Source: Cytophagales bacterium
Lineage (GTDB): Bacteria; Bacteroidota; Bacteroidia; Cytophagales; Microscillaceae
Direction: 5' to 3'
Assembly (NCBI GenBank): GCA_013298075.1
Contig: JAAFJG010000031.1
Location: 1 to 48,337, forward strand
Length of the DNA stretch: 48,337 nt
Below, piece after piece: positions 39,760 through 48,337 of the stretch. The translations under genes and the position numbers were made by a program. The notes beneath the pieces are model-generated. The model saw only the letters and a program-made list of their open reading frames with translations. It was not told where the DNA came from and ran no database searches. Each line of letters begins with the position of its first letter. The stretch's first letter is position 1.

Positions 39760-42279
39760 TTATTTTGTTTTCAAAATCCCCGTTTCACTCACCACTGCAA
39801 ATCCCACAAAAAGAAACAAAACTAAAGAAGCAATTAAATTGATAGTTTCGCCTGTTCTATATATTGGTACATCAAACTTAAATTCTACTTTGTGTTTGCC
39901 CGCAGGAATTACCAATCCACGCAAAATATAATTTGTTCTTAAATGTGGCACTTCTTTGCCATCAATAAAGGCTTTCCATTCTATTTTATTTTTATCTACA
40001 TAATAAATCTCAGAAAAAATGGCTAATTGTGTGTGTTTTGATTGACTTTCATATTCCATTTTATCAGGAAAATATCTCACCAAACGAATAGAAGCACTCG
40101 AATCAAATTCAGTTTTTAAATCTTTGACTTGATTCTCAAATTTTTTGTCAATAAAAGCAATATTTTTCGCTTCAATTTTATCTAATTTTTTTAGTTCTTC
40201 ATCAGCATTTTTGACTAATTCATATTTGGGAACAAACCAAGCATTGCCACAAGCATTTGGATTTTTTTGTGCCAATAATTCTCCTTTTTCGTTGCCTTGC
40301 ATAATATATTTTGTATTCAACATATTTATCACACCTATATTTCCTTGTCCTAAATGATTTTCGATGACATCTTGATAACGGCGTAATTTGGCTGCGTGAT
40401 AGCCACCAATATGTTTATGATTATAAGAAGTAATTCCATCATTAAAAGGGCTATTAGTTACATTATAAATTCGATAATGTAAATCTTTATCCGCTTTGAT
40501 TTGTTTATCTATATCGTTCATTTCGAATACATTTTCAAAATCTGTATTAGGTTTGAAAGATTCTGCGTTTAAATAACGTTGATCTACTGCCCATAAATCT
40601 ACCAAAACCAAAAATGCTATGCCTGCGACCGCATATTGCATATCAAATTTTTGCCAAAATGCCAACCAAATTACTCCAGCACTCAACAAAATAAAAATCA
40701 AAGAACGAAAAGCATCGTTACTTTGTAAAACTACTCTATCTTTTCTGACGGCGTTCAAAAGACTATTCGATACTTCTTTTGCTTGTTCATTGCCGCCCAT
40801 TTGTTTGATTAGATTTTGTCTAAATTCATCATCGGCACTTACTTTTATTTCTTGTCCATCATTGGTTTTAACTTTCATAGCAGTTGGTTTGAAATCCATA
40901 AAACTTCCGCCCAACATCAATATCAATAAACAAAAACCTGCCACACTTCCCGCACTTACTTTTAAAGAAAATAATATTTTTTGAGTATCAATTTCACCTT
41001 TTAATAATTCTTGTAAACCTAACACAGCCAACCAAACCGCAAAAATTTGTACCAACGAAAGAATCATTGTATGCGCCCTAAATTTGCTATACATAGGCAT
41101 AAAATCGAACATCAAATAATTAAAAGATGAAAAATTTTTGCCCCAAGACAACATCAAACAAAAAATAATAATGCCCAATAACCACCATTTCAAATTATCT
41201 TTACTAATCAATAAACCAAAAATCATCAGAAAAATAATCACCGCACCCATATAAGCGGGACCGGACGTGAAAGGCATATCACCCCAATAAGTTGGCATCG
41301 AATCTTTAAAATCAGCACGAATTTGATATTCATTCAAAACATTGACCGTATTCGATTTATCCGATAATTCTTTGCCTACGCCCGTTCCTCCCCCTACAAA
41401 ATTAGGCATCAAAAGTGTAAAAGTTTCCCCAATTCCATAACTCCATTGAAACGCATATTCTTTATCAGCGTCATCTTTGCCTGTTTTTTTGGGTTCAGTT
41501 AATTCTGATTTTCCACGATTTGTATATTTCGTATATTCGTAAGTTGTCCAAAGTCTTGAAGCGTGTGAGCCAGCCGCCAAACCGCCTGCAAATATCAACG
41601 CAAAAGTAGCCATAAAAAATGGTTTTAAATTTTGTTTTTTAACAATGGTTTCAACGAATACAAAAACAGCATAAATAAATAAAATTAAAGCTACATAATA
41701 TGTGATTTGTACGTGATTGGCGTATAATTGCAAACCTGCAAAAAGCCCAGCCAACGCACTTCCTAACAACCATTTTCCTTTATATGCCATCACAACCGCA
41801 CCAATCAAAGGCGGAGTCAGACCCAAAGCCCACACTTTTGACACGTGTCCTGCTTCTATATTGATAATATTGTATGAACCCAACGCAAAACCTATCGCAC
41901 CCAAAGTACTCGGCAATAGTTTATAACCCAACATCGTAAACATTGTATATGCACCCAAAAAATAAATCAACAAAAGATTGGCGGGAGTTGGCAATAAATT
42001 AACAACTATACGCCCTAATTGCGTGGTAAGGCTTAAAGGATAATCCATACTGACCAAAAAAGCGGGCATACCACTAAAAAGTGAATTTGTCCAAAGTGGT
42101 CTTTCGCCTGTTTTTTCTATTTCTTTGATAGTTTCTTGGGCAACTCCTTTGGATTGTATTACGTCATTTTGTATCAATCTTTTGCCTTCGAACATTGGAT
42201 AACAATAGATAATGCTCAAAATAGCAAAAAGAAAAATAATACTTATATGTAGTGATATTTTTATAAAATCAAGTTTCAT
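39760..42279 (-). CDS. YfhO family multispanning membrane protein
   Basis: An 839-residue inner-membrane protein of the YfhO family, which is related to GT-C type glycosyltransferases and in Firmicutes acts on lipoteichoic acid glycosylation. About twelve hydrophobic helices are visible across residues 10-590, plus one at the C-terminus (about 815-835). A large extracytoplasmic domain (about 600-810) contains YHAAKLRRYQDVIENHLGQG and NMLNTKYIM, blocks typical of Bacteroidota YfhO proteins. The N-terminal loop with KGVAQETIKEIEKTGERPLWTNSLFSGMPAF is also characteristic. The substrate in Bacteroidota is unknown. It is monocistronic. Confidence 0.88.
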   Translation of the reverse strand: MKLDFIKISLHISIIFLFAILSIIYCYPMFEGKRLIQNDVIQSKGVAQETIKEIEKTGERPLWTNSLFSGMPAFLVSMDYPLSLTTQLGRIVVNLLPTPANLLLIYFLGAYTMFTMLGYKLLPSTLGAIGFALGSYNIINIEAGHVSKVWALGLTPPLIGAVVMAYKGKWLLGSALAGLFAGLQLYANHVQITYYVALILFIYAVFVFVETIVKKQNLKPFFMATFALIFAGGLAAGSHASRLWTTYEYTKYTNRGKSELTEPKKTGKDDADKEYAFQWSYGIGETFTLLMPNFVGGGTGVGKELSDKSNTVNVLNEYQIRADFKDSMPTYWGDMPFTSGPAYMGAVIIFLMIFGLLISKDNLKWWLLGIIIFCLMLSWGKNFSSFNYLMFDFMPMYSKFRAHTMILSLVQIFAVWLAVLGLQELLKGEIDTQKILFSLKVSAGSVAGFCLLILMLGGSFMDFKPTAMKVKTNDGQEIKVSADDEFRQNLIKQMGGNEQAKEVSNSLLNAVRKDRVVLQSNDAFRSLIFILLSAGVIWLAFWQKFDMQYAVAGIAFLVLVDLWAVDQRYLNAESFKPNTDFENVFEMNDIDKQIKADKDLHYRIYNVTNSPFNDGITSYNHKHIGGYHAAKLRRYQDVIENHLGQGNIGVINMLNTKYIMQGNEKGELLAQKNPNACGNAWFVPKYELVKNADEELKKLDKIEAKNIAFIDKKFENQVKDLKTEFDSSASIRLVRYFPDKMEYESQSKHTQLAIFSEIYYVDKNKIEWKAFIDGKEVPHLRTNYILRGLVIPAGKHKVEFKFDVPIYRTGETINLIASLVLFLFVGFAVVSETGILKTK

Positions 42280-42387
42280 TCGAAAAAGTTTTTAAGATTT
42301 TTTGTGCAAAGGTAATAAAAAAAATATAAATTGAATAATTTTTATAGTCAAAATTAAAACTTTGTTTAATTTATTAGATGAGAGTTT

Positions 42388-42475
42388 TAAAAATGGAAAA
42401 CAAAAATTGATAAAAAATCTGTTTTAATCTGCTCAATCCGCGTTATCCGCGTGCCAAAATCTTTATCATTTCAAA
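42388..42475 (-). repeat. CGCGGATAA-type dispersed repeat, copy 2 (inverted)
   Basis: The reverse complement reads AAAGATTTTGGCACGCGGAT, then GCGGATTGAGCAGATTAAAA, then TTTTTTATCAATTTTTGTTT, matching copy 1 at 19752-19868. Copy 1 has about 30 extra bases in the middle. Confidence 0.8.
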
Positions 42476-42532
42476 AGTACTATCTGATGAAAGATAAAAG
42501 GTATTTTTTTTAGAAAAATATTTTTATATTTA

Positions 42533-42564
42533 TTTGGAATAATTATAAATAAAAATTATCTTTG
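42533..42564 (+). promoter_or_regulatory. Promoter of the 119-residue protein gene
   Basis: TTTG (42533-42536), a 20-base spacer and TATCTTTG (42557-42564), 18 bases before the ATG at 42583. Confidence 0.75.
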
Positions 42565-42582
42565 TAAAAAATTAAAAAAAAT

Positions 42583-42942
42583 ATGTCAATAATGATAGAA
42601 AAAGCGATGTGTTGGGAAGAAATTTTTGTCAATGAACAAGGCAAAATATATCAATGTATGAGCAAACGTAAAATTGTTTTTGTGTTTCAAAACAAAATAG
42701 AATATTTACGCATCAATGATTTTTTTACTTTACAAAAATTAGTCAATAATATTGATGTCGAATTGATGTTATTAGATAATGCTTTGGCTGATATAGAAAT
42801 TATTTCTCCTATTTTTTTCGAGAATGTTTTTATTGTATCTATTCCCGAAATTATGGCTTTAAAAGATTTACTAGAAGGAGCGAGCATAATGTTAGAATTG
42901 CAAAGTATTATTTACGAAAGATTATATTCTGTGATTGTTTAA
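42583..42942 (+). CDS. Unknown small protein
   Basis: A 119-residue soluble protein with no family that I recognise. Visible features are a Cys at residue 9 in MCWEEIF, another at 25 in YQCMSKRK, a central part with alternating hydrophobic residues (VFVFQNKIEYLRINDFFTLQKLVNNIDVELMLLD in pieces) and a helical C-terminus (MALKDLLEGASIMLELQSII). There is no signal peptide or membrane helix. It is preceded by a full consensus promoter (42533-42564), which supports a real, expressed gene. Met1 or Met4 (42592) could be the start. It converges with the OmpA-like gene downstream and shares no operon. Confidence 0.65.
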   Translation: MSIMIEKAMCWEEIFVNEQGKIYQCMSKRKIVFVFQNKIEYLRINDFFTLQKLVNNIDVELMLLDNALADIEIISPIFFENVFIVSIPEIMALKDLLEGASIMLELQSIIYERLYSVIV

Positions 42943-43034
42943 TTTTATTTTTTGTATAAATGATAAAACAAGTCTTTCAAAACATATCAAATACATTTCA
43001 AAAAACTTGTTATATTTTTTATTTTAGATGCAAA

Positions 43035-45152
43035 TTATTTGCTTTGAATCGTAAATTCTACACGTCTATTGCGTTGTTTTCCTATGTCTGTTGCGTTTGT
43101 TTCTGTTGGTTTTGTATCACCAAATCCTTCAGAAGACAATCTATTGGCAGCAATTCCTTTTGAAACTAAATAATCTTGAACAGATTTTGCTCTATTTTGA
43201 GATAAAGATAAATTTTGTACCTTCGCACCTACGTTATCTGTGTGTCCTGAGACCACAATTTTTAACGTTGGATTATCATTCAATACTTTTACCAATCGAT
43301 TCAAATCGCCAAAGGATTCATTTCTTAATTTGAACATTCCTGAGTCAAAAAAGATATTATTCAACCGAATTACTTGCCCAACTTCTATTGGAGACAAATA
43401 TAAATCTCTTACAATTTCTTTATATTCTGTGATTTTTGACGCATCAACATTTTCACTGACCGCGATAAAATTATTTTTACTTGCCAAAAAACCATAACTA
43501 TTGCCTGCAGGCAATACCATTTTATAACTTCCATCTTTGGGATTCGAAATAGCAATACCTAATTCTTTGTCATTTTTGATGTCATTATAACTAATATTAG
43601 CCGACAAAGGTTCTTTTGTTTTCGAGTTATATACTTTTCCTGATACTAAAATAAGAGGTTTTGGTTTGGCTATATTCGGTAATTTGATACGAACAATATC
43701 CGACGAACCACTTTTTCCATCGTTAGTCATATACGCATATTTTCCAGAGGCAGGAATACTATAATATGCGTCCCAGCCTTTTCCATTGATACTACTTCCC
43801 AAATTTTTTGGTGCTGACCATTTTGTCCAGCTATCATCAAGTCTTTGTGTTACAAATATATCTGAACTACCATAACCCGGAAAACCATTAGAAGAAAAAT
43901 ACAAAGTTACACCATCAGCCGCCAAAAATGGAGTTATTTCGTTGTGAATTGTATTTATATCTTTTCCTAAATTGATTGGTTTTGACCATTTGTTATCTTT
44001 GATAAGCATACTTACCCACAAATCTCCTTGCCCTATACTTTCTTCTCTTGTTACACTCATCAACAAAAATTTCTTATCTGCAGAAAGACAAAAAGAAGTG
44101 TTACTTGTAGTGTAGTAATCCTCCATATCAAGATCTTGTGGTATTTCCCAACCATTATCTGTTCTATGCGAGATAGAAAATCCAGCCGCACCTTGTTCTC
44201 CAGTAGAAGTATATTTGTGCATCAATAAAAGCGTATTATTATCAGGCGAACAAGAAATAACGGCATTGACTCCGTTATTATTCAAAGGTTTTTCCATTCT
44301 TTTTTTTGGCTCCCAAGTTTCGCCTCCATCTTTTGATTCGCTATACCAAATATCCTCTTTGTCTTCTTTTCCACCTGTATTTTCAGGATGTCCTCCGATA
44401 CAATAATACAAAGTAAGTCCGTCAGGTGAGATAAAAGGCATTAATTCCGGATATTCTGTATTTATTTTATCGCCTAAATTTTCTTTAACCAAATTTAATG
44501 TTTCCATTCCTTTTAAAACTTCTATTTTATTGTCTTGTTTCAAAACAAAATTATCTATAAAACATTTTAAATTGGTAGAAGTAGAAAAACCAAATCTCCC
44601 GCTTAAATCTGCAAACATAGGATTTTGGGCAGATTTATATACTTGTTTATTGTTAATATTGATAAATAATTCTTTATTTTTCACGCCCAAAGTCATTTTA
44701 TTGGTAACATTTAGCCCTTTTTTAATGGCAGATTCTTCTTTGGCAGCAATTACATCTTTAATTCCCTCTGCTTTGATATGACTTACCAAAGAAAATTTTC
44801 CTTGTTTGGGATTAATATTCGCAAAAAATACTTTTCCATTACTCAACACAAAGACAAGCGCAGCACCATACTGGTCATCATAACAATCTTCAAAAGTAAA
44901 ATCTACATCCAGAGTAAAATCCTTGTCTTTGTCTAAATAAATATATTCCCTTACCGAACGATATTTTCCAACTGTATCTCGATTTTCTATCACATATTTT
45001 TGATTTTGGTAATAGTATTTTACCTTTGAATCTTTATCAATTTTTCGTGTTTCTTTTGAAAAATCATCTTGATACCAAATAGTGGTTTGTGCTTTTGTAC
45101 TAAAAAAAATAATACAGCATAAAAGAGAAAGTAACGTTTGTTTTAATTTCAT
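43035..45152 (-). CDS. PD40 beta-propeller / OmpA-like cell envelope protein
   Basis: A 705-residue exported protein. A signal peptide (1-21, ending STKAQT) precedes a lectin-like jelly-roll (about 25-205, DDFSKETRKIDKDS...FSTSTNLKCFIDNF). A PD40/WD40-like beta-propeller covers about 220-490, with repeats such as PFISPDGLTLYYCIGG, SCSPDNNTLLLM, FCLSADKKFLLMS, PFLAADGVTLYFSSNG and YSIPASGKYAYM. A carboxypeptidase-regulatory-like fold (about 495-575) and an OmpA domain (about 590-705) follow. The OmpA domain has peptidoglycan-binding residues in VVSGHTDNVGAKVQNLSLSQNRA and NRRVEF. The combination resembles PorE-type proteins linked to the type IX secretion system, but PorE has a TPR instead of the jelly-roll, so the link is tentative. 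Confidence 0.88.
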   Translation of the reverse strand: MKLKQTLLSLLCCIIFFSTKAQTTIWYQDDFSKETRKIDKDSKVKYYYQNQKYVIENRDTVGKYRSVREYIYLDKDKDFTLDVDFTFEDCYDDQYGAALVFVLSNGKVFFANINPKQGKFSLVSHIKAEGIKDVIAAKEESAIKKGLNVTNKMTLGVKNKELFININNKQVYKSAQNPMFADLSGRFGFSTSTNLKCFIDNFVLKQDNKIEVLKGMETLNLVKENLGDKINTEYPELMPFISPDGLTLYYCIGGHPENTGGKEDKEDIWYSESKDGGETWEPKKRMEKPLNNNGVNAVISCSPDNNTLLLMHKYTSTGEQGAAGFSISHRTDNGWEIPQDLDMEDYYTTSNTSFCLSADKKFLLMSVTREESIGQGDLWVSMLIKDNKWSKPINLGKDINTIHNEITPFLAADGVTLYFSSNGFPGYGSSDIFVTQRLDDSWTKWSAPKNLGSSINGKGWDAYYSIPASGKYAYMTNDGKSGSSDIVRIKLPNIAKPKPLILVSGKVYNSKTKEPLSANISYNDIKNDKELGIAISNPKDGSYKMVLPAGNSYGFLASKNNFIAVSENVDASKITEYKEIVRDLYLSPIEVGQVIRLNNIFFDSGMFKLRNESFGDLNRLVKVLNDNPTLKIVVSGHTDNVGAKVQNLSLSQNRAKSVQDYLVSKGIAANRLSSEGFGDTKPTETNATDIGKQRNRRVEFTIQSK

Positions 45153-45221
45153 TTTTTAAATTTTTTAGAGATAAATATTTTTTATTACTATGTAGATGAT
45201 AACATTTTTTTTATCAAAGCA

Positions 45222-45229
45222 CAAAATTA
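45222..45229 (-). promoter_or_regulatory. Putative -7 box of the PD40-OmpA gene
   Basis: TAATTTTG on the minus strand, 69 bases before the ATG at 45152. It would give a leader of about 64 bases. Confidence 0.4.
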
Positions 45230-45281
45230 GTAAAAAAATTTTAATTATTGCATAAAATAAAGAAAAAAATAATTAAAAAAA

Positions 45282-45731
45282 TCATAATTCATTCAATAAT
45301 TCTATAATTGTTTTTTGTAGTTTGATATGTAAAAAATCAGGAGCAATTTCAGCCCAAGGAATTATCGTAAAATCTCGTATATGTGCGTGTGGATGCGGTA
45401 AAGTAAGTTTTTCATCTGTGATTATTTCATCACCAAAAGCCAAAATATCAATATCAATAATTCTTTCGCCCCAAGTTCTTAATTTGATACGCCCCATTTT
45501 TTGCTCGATGCTTTGTGTAAAATCTAACAACTCAAAAGGTGAAAAATGAGTATCAATTTCTAATACTTGATTCAAAAAATCAGGCTGGTCTAAAACTCCC
45601 CAAGGTTTAGTTTGATATTCTTTGGATTGTTTGATGATAGATAAATTTTTTTGGGTCAATAAATGGCGTGCAGTTGCCAAATTTTCGGATAAATTTCCAA
45701 TATTTGTGCCTAATAACAAATAAATATTCAT
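45282..45731 (-). CDS. folK: Hydroxymethyldihydropterin pyrophosphokinase FolK
   Basis: A 149-residue cytoplasmic enzyme of folate synthesis that transfers pyrophosphate from ATP to 6-hydroxymethyl-dihydropterin. It starts MNIYLLLGTNIGNLSENL (the GxNxG block). It carries YQTKPWGVLDQPDFLNQVLE, the signature region WGERIIDIDILAFGD (usually RTIDIDIL) and LTLPHPHAHIRDFTIIPW. All pterin and Mg-ATP contacts seem present. A frame opening 6 residues earlier (45749) adds MQKNKS, without family support. It diverges from nuoL with about 98 bases between the start codons. folB or folP is not visible nearby. Confidence 0.92.
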   Translation of the reverse strand: MNIYLLLGTNIGNLSENLATARHLLTQKNLSIIKQSKEYQTKPWGVLDQPDFLNQVLEIDTHFSPFELLDFTQSIEQKMGRIKLRTWGERIIDIDILAFGDEIITDEKLTLPHPHAHIRDFTIIPWAEIAPDFLHIKLQKTIIELLNEL

Positions 45732-45815
45732 AGATTTATTTTTTTGCAAATATAAATATTTTATACGTTTTTTTCAAAATCAGCCTCAAAATTATTTTTT
45801 TTTATTTTTAATTAC

Positions 45816-45823
45816 TAATTTTG
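45816..45823 (+). promoter_or_regulatory. Putative -7 box of nuoL
   Basis: TAATTTTG ends 5 bases before the ATG at 45829, so transcription would start at or next to the start codon. No -33 TTG is clear. Confidence 0.4.
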
Positions 45824-45828
45824 CAAAT

Positions 45829-47733
45829 ATGGAACAAATTATTATCCTATTATTATTGCCTTTGTGCAGTTTTTTATTGATTTTATGCTTACAATCTTTC
45901 AAAAAAGTAGTTTTAAATATCGCCATTGGCACTATTTTGATTCTAAGTGTTGTAAGCATTAGTTTATATTTTAGACAAAATCCTTCTGCTATATATCATT
46001 TTTTATCTTTCAAAATAGAAAAAAGTGAAGTAAATTTTTCTTTTTTTGTGGATAATTTTAATGTTTTTTTTCTGATAATTATCAATCTTATTTCGAGTTG
46101 TGTATTTATTTTTTCATTAGAATATATGAAAAATGATAAAAATATAGCTCGATATTTTGCTTATTTATGCTTATTTATTGGCACAATGACCGCCTTAATT
46201 TTATCTTCTAATTTACTTCAAATCTATATTTTTTGGGAATTAGTGGGTTTGGTTTCTTATTTATTGATTGGTTTTTGGAGAGAAAAAAAAGCTGCTACCA
46301 ATGCCGCAAAATTAGCATTTTTAACCAATAGAATTGGTGATATAGGTTTTTTAATCGGTATTTTAGGTGTTTGGCAATTTGCCAATACAACGAATTTAGA
46401 TATTTTACAGAGCCAAAAATTGATTTTTCCTTTTTGGATTGGCTTTGCTTTATTTTGTGGAGTGATAGGAAAATCAGCCCAATTTCCTTTACATTTTTGG
46501 TTGCCAAAAGCAATGCAAGGTCCTACGCCTGTGTCCGCTTTGTTGCACGCCGCCACAATGGTTGCCGCAGGAATTTATTTATTGCTTCGAATTAGTCCTT
46601 TTTTATCGCCTGAATTATTGACAATCATTGCTTATTTTGGTGGAATAACAGCCTTTTTTGGTGGATTTTTGGCTATCAATCAATGGGATATAAAAAAAAT
46701 ATTAGCTTATTCTACCATTTCGCAATTAGGTTTTATGGTGATAGGAGTGGGGGTGGGGGCAAGTTGGGGCGCAATGTTTCATTTATTTACACACGCTTTT
46801 TTTAAAGCAGGTTTATTTTTATGTGCGGGAAGTTTTATTCATTATTTGCATCAAAATCCACCTCACACGCACACAAACGCACATATACACACAAACGAAC
46901 ACGCACAAGACTTACGTAATATGCGAAATTTATCTACTCGTTTGCCTTTTGTGTTTATGTTTTTTAGTATTTTTAGTGCGTGTTTAATTGGACTTCCTTT
47001 TACGAGTGGCTTTTTTTCCAAAGAAGAAATTTTACAAAATGTATTTCATTCCAATTATATTTTTTTGTTAGGAATGAATATTGTGAGCGTTTTTTTTACT
47101 TCTTTGTATGTGAGTAGAATGTGGTTTTTAATCTATTTTTCAAATACTCAATCCGAAGAAAAAAAGGAAGAAAAACAGCCAGAAAATAAATATAAATTAT
47201 CTTTTTCAGAACAATTTTCGATAGGTTTTTTGGGCATATTGGCTTTGTTATCAGGGTATATATTTTTTCCTACAACTTTTGGATATACGATTGTTGCTCA
47301 TCATTCTTACTTTTTATTATTACTTATTTTAGTCATCAATTTTTTGGGAATATTATTTGGATATTATATTGTAAAATACAAAGAAGGCGTTTTTGCGAAT
47401 AATTTTGTGATGAATTTATCCAAAAAAGAATTTTTTATTGATGATTTTTTATATTTTTTCGAAAAAATATTTATCTGGAAAATAAATTTTATTCATCAAA
47501 TTGAAAAAAAATTAGACCTTTTTTTATTGAGAATAGGGCAAACTCCAGTCGTTTTGGCGCATATTTTGGCTTGGTTCGATAGACATATTATTGATGGAAT
47601 AATTCATTTATTTACTTGGATTGCCAAAAAATTAGGTTCACAATTTAATCAACTTCAAAATGGGCAACTCCAACATTATTTAACTTACGTAATTTTAATT
47701 GTGATAGGAATTGTTTGGTGGTTATGGAAATAA
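45829..47733 (+). CDS. nuoL: NADH-quinone oxidoreductase subunit L
   Basis: A 634-residue inner-membrane antiporter-like subunit of respiratory complex I. The core has the conserved proton-channel helices. IYIFWELVGLVSYLLIGFW carries the key Glu, and LAFLTNRIGDIGF and QFPLHFWLPKAMQGPTPVSALLHAATMVAAG follow, along with TISQLGFMVIGVGVG with key Lys and His residues nearby. The C-terminal long amphipathic helix and last transmembrane segment are present (about 540-634). A His-rich insertion (residues 341-358) replaces the usual short loop. nuoK/M/N are not adjacent here, and the downstream gene is a NUDIX hydrolase 21 bases away. An NdhF/MnhA-like antiporter is a less likely reading. Confidence 0.88.
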   Translation: MEQIIILLLLPLCSFLLILCLQSFKKVVLNIAIGTILILSVVSISLYFRQNPSAIYHFLSFKIEKSEVNFSFFVDNFNVFFLIIINLISSCVFIFSLEYMKNDKNIARYFAYLCLFIGTMTALILSSNLLQIYIFWELVGLVSYLLIGFWREKKAATNAAKLAFLTNRIGDIGFLIGILGVWQFANTTNLDILQSQKLIFPFWIGFALFCGVIGKSAQFPLHFWLPKAMQGPTPVSALLHAATMVAAGIYLLLRISPFLSPELLTIIAYFGGITAFFGGFLAINQWDIKKILAYSTISQLGFMVIGVGVGASWGAMFHLFTHAFFKAGLFLCAGSFIHYLHQNPPHTHTNAHIHTNEHAQDLRNMRNLSTRLPFVFMFFSIFSACLIGLPFTSGFFSKEEILQNVFHSNYIFLLGMNIVSVFFTSLYVSRMWFLIYFSNTQSEEKKEEKQPENKYKLSFSEQFSIGFLGILALLSGYIFFPTTFGYTIVAHHSYFLLLLILVINFLGILFGYYIVKYKEGVFANNFVMNLSKKEFFIDDFLYFFEKIFIWKINFIHQIEKKLDLFLLRIGQTPVVLAHILAWFDRHIIDGIIHLFTWIAKKLGSQFNQLQNGQLQHYLTYVILIVIGIVWWLWK

Positions 47734-47754
47734 AAAATAAATAATTCAACAAAA

Positions 47755-48300
47755 ATGAAACAAAAAAAACTTTGGCAAATATTATCTTCGAATACCATTT
47801 ACGACAATAATTGGATAAGAGTAAGAGAAGATAAAGTATTAAATCCCGCAGAAAAAGAAGGAATTTATACCACCGTACATTTCAAAAATAAAGCCATTGG
47901 TATTATTCCAATCGATAGTAATGGTTTTACTTATTTAGTAGGACAATATCGTTATCCACTCAACGAATATTCTTGGGAAATTCCGATGGGCGGTGGAAAA
48001 ATTGGTGATGATATTTTGGCATCAGCAAAAAGAGAATTAGAAGAAGAAACAGGTTTGGTCGCAGAAAAATGGACAAATATAATGCGTATTCATACTTCTA
48101 ACTCGGTTACAGACGAAGAAGGTTGTATTTTTTTAGCAGAAAATTTAATACAAAAACAAGCACAACCCGAAGACTCTGAAGATTTAATTGTTAAAAAAAT
48201 ATCTCTCGAAGAAGCATATCAAATGGCGATGAGAAACGAAATTACAGATTCTTTGAGTGTAGCAGGAATTTTAAAAGTGTATATTTTGAGAAAAATATAA
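47755..48300 (+). CDS. NUDIX hydrolase, ADP-ribose pyrophosphatase-like
   Basis: A 181-residue cytoplasmic pyrophosphatase, probably acting on ADP-ribose or related nucleoside diphosphate sugars. The layout is typical of the ADPRase branch: an N-terminal strand pair (LSSNTIYDNNWIRVREDKVL), VGQYRYPLNEYSWEIPMGGG and the NUDIX box GGKIGDDILASAKRELEEET with intact REL-EEETGL. The first Glu of the box is Asp (D in GDD), a small deviation. It follows nuoL by 21 bases, so they are probably co-transcribed. A housekeeping role in removing toxic ADP-ribose is likely. The substrate is not proven. Confidence 0.88.
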   Translation: MKQKKLWQILSSNTIYDNNWIRVREDKVLNPAEKEGIYTTVHFKNKAIGIIPIDSNGFTYLVGQYRYPLNEYSWEIPMGGGKIGDDILASAKRELEEETGLVAEKWTNIMRIHTSNSVTDEEGCIFLAENLIQKQAQPEDSEDLIVKKISLEEAYQMAMRNEITDSLSVAGILKVYILRKI

Positions 48301-48308
48301 TTTTTTTG

Positions 48309-48337
48309 AATGATGAAGATTTTTAGCACACGGATAA
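48309..48337 (+). repeat. CGCGGATAA-type dispersed repeat, truncated by the window end
   Basis: The last bases, AATGATGAAGATTTTTAGCA followed by CACGGATAA, match the start of copies 1 and 2 with a few changes. The rest lies beyond the window. Confidence 0.65.

Larger units (their letters stand above)
42280..42582. other. Intergenic region with dispersed repeat
   Basis: No gene is seen. It contains the inverted CGCGGATAA-type repeat (42388-42475) and the promoter of the following small gene (42533-42564). Confidence 0.6.

Noticed and set aside
40619-40984. 121-residue plus-strand frame opposite yfhO
   Set aside because: It is a shadow of the minus-strand membrane protein gene, whose family layout is clear.

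Overview
The window is strongly AT-rich bacterial DNA from a member of the Bacteroidota, most likely a gliding Cytophagales-type organism. The evidence is the gene content (GldC, DUF5686/carboxypeptidase-regulatory, DUF4837, DUF983, DUF4199, PD40-OmpA, YfhO and SurA-like proteins) and the promoters. Several genes carry the Bacteroidota -33/-7 architecture, here (A/T)TTG-N19/20-TAnnTTTG. No rRNA, tRNA, CRISPR array or complete insertion sequence was seen.

Layout. 1-2557: a heme-copper oxidase subunit III and a secreted leucine-rich-repeat protein. 2586-4665: a small accessory island (metallophosphoesterase, unknown protein plus RelE/ParE-like toxin) lying between two direct copies of a hairpin repeat. 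4873-9001: an outer-membrane DUF5686 protein, YajC and a lipoprotein M28 peptidase. 9247-22328: a stretch bounded by two inverted copies of a ~300-bp hairpin MITE. It holds two tandem, nearly identical type IIG restriction-modification genes (differing mainly in the target-recognition segment), RNase Z, RlmB, HemB, a CAMC-motif small membrane protein with DUF983, and a graveyard of truncated genes. 22350-24953: a minus-strand operon uppP - esterase - small membrane protein - DnaJ/TPR. 25203-33761: DUF4837 lipoprotein, bacilliredoxin, gldC and its partner, a methyltransferase, a solitary HTH-DNA methylase, MoxR and a SurA-like isomerase. 34137-39686: GH53 galactanase, dnaN with an acidic tail, rseP, a frameshifted DUF4199 gene and an Rpn-type nuclease. 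39760-48300: YfhO, a small unknown protein, a PD40-OmpA protein, folK, nuoL and a NUDIX hydrolase.

Most genes are housekeeping: respiration, envelope biogenesis and quality control (YajC, UppP, SurA-like, RseP, OmpA-like), tetrapyrrole and folate synthesis, and RNA maturation. The accessory layer is the interesting part. It has a duplicated type IIG system whose copies have exchanged sequence while keeping different specificity segments, a third DNA methylase, and at least five families of small dispersed palindromic repeats. One of these families shows a compensatory base change in its stem.

All names come from reading motifs and overall protein layout by eye; no database search was run.
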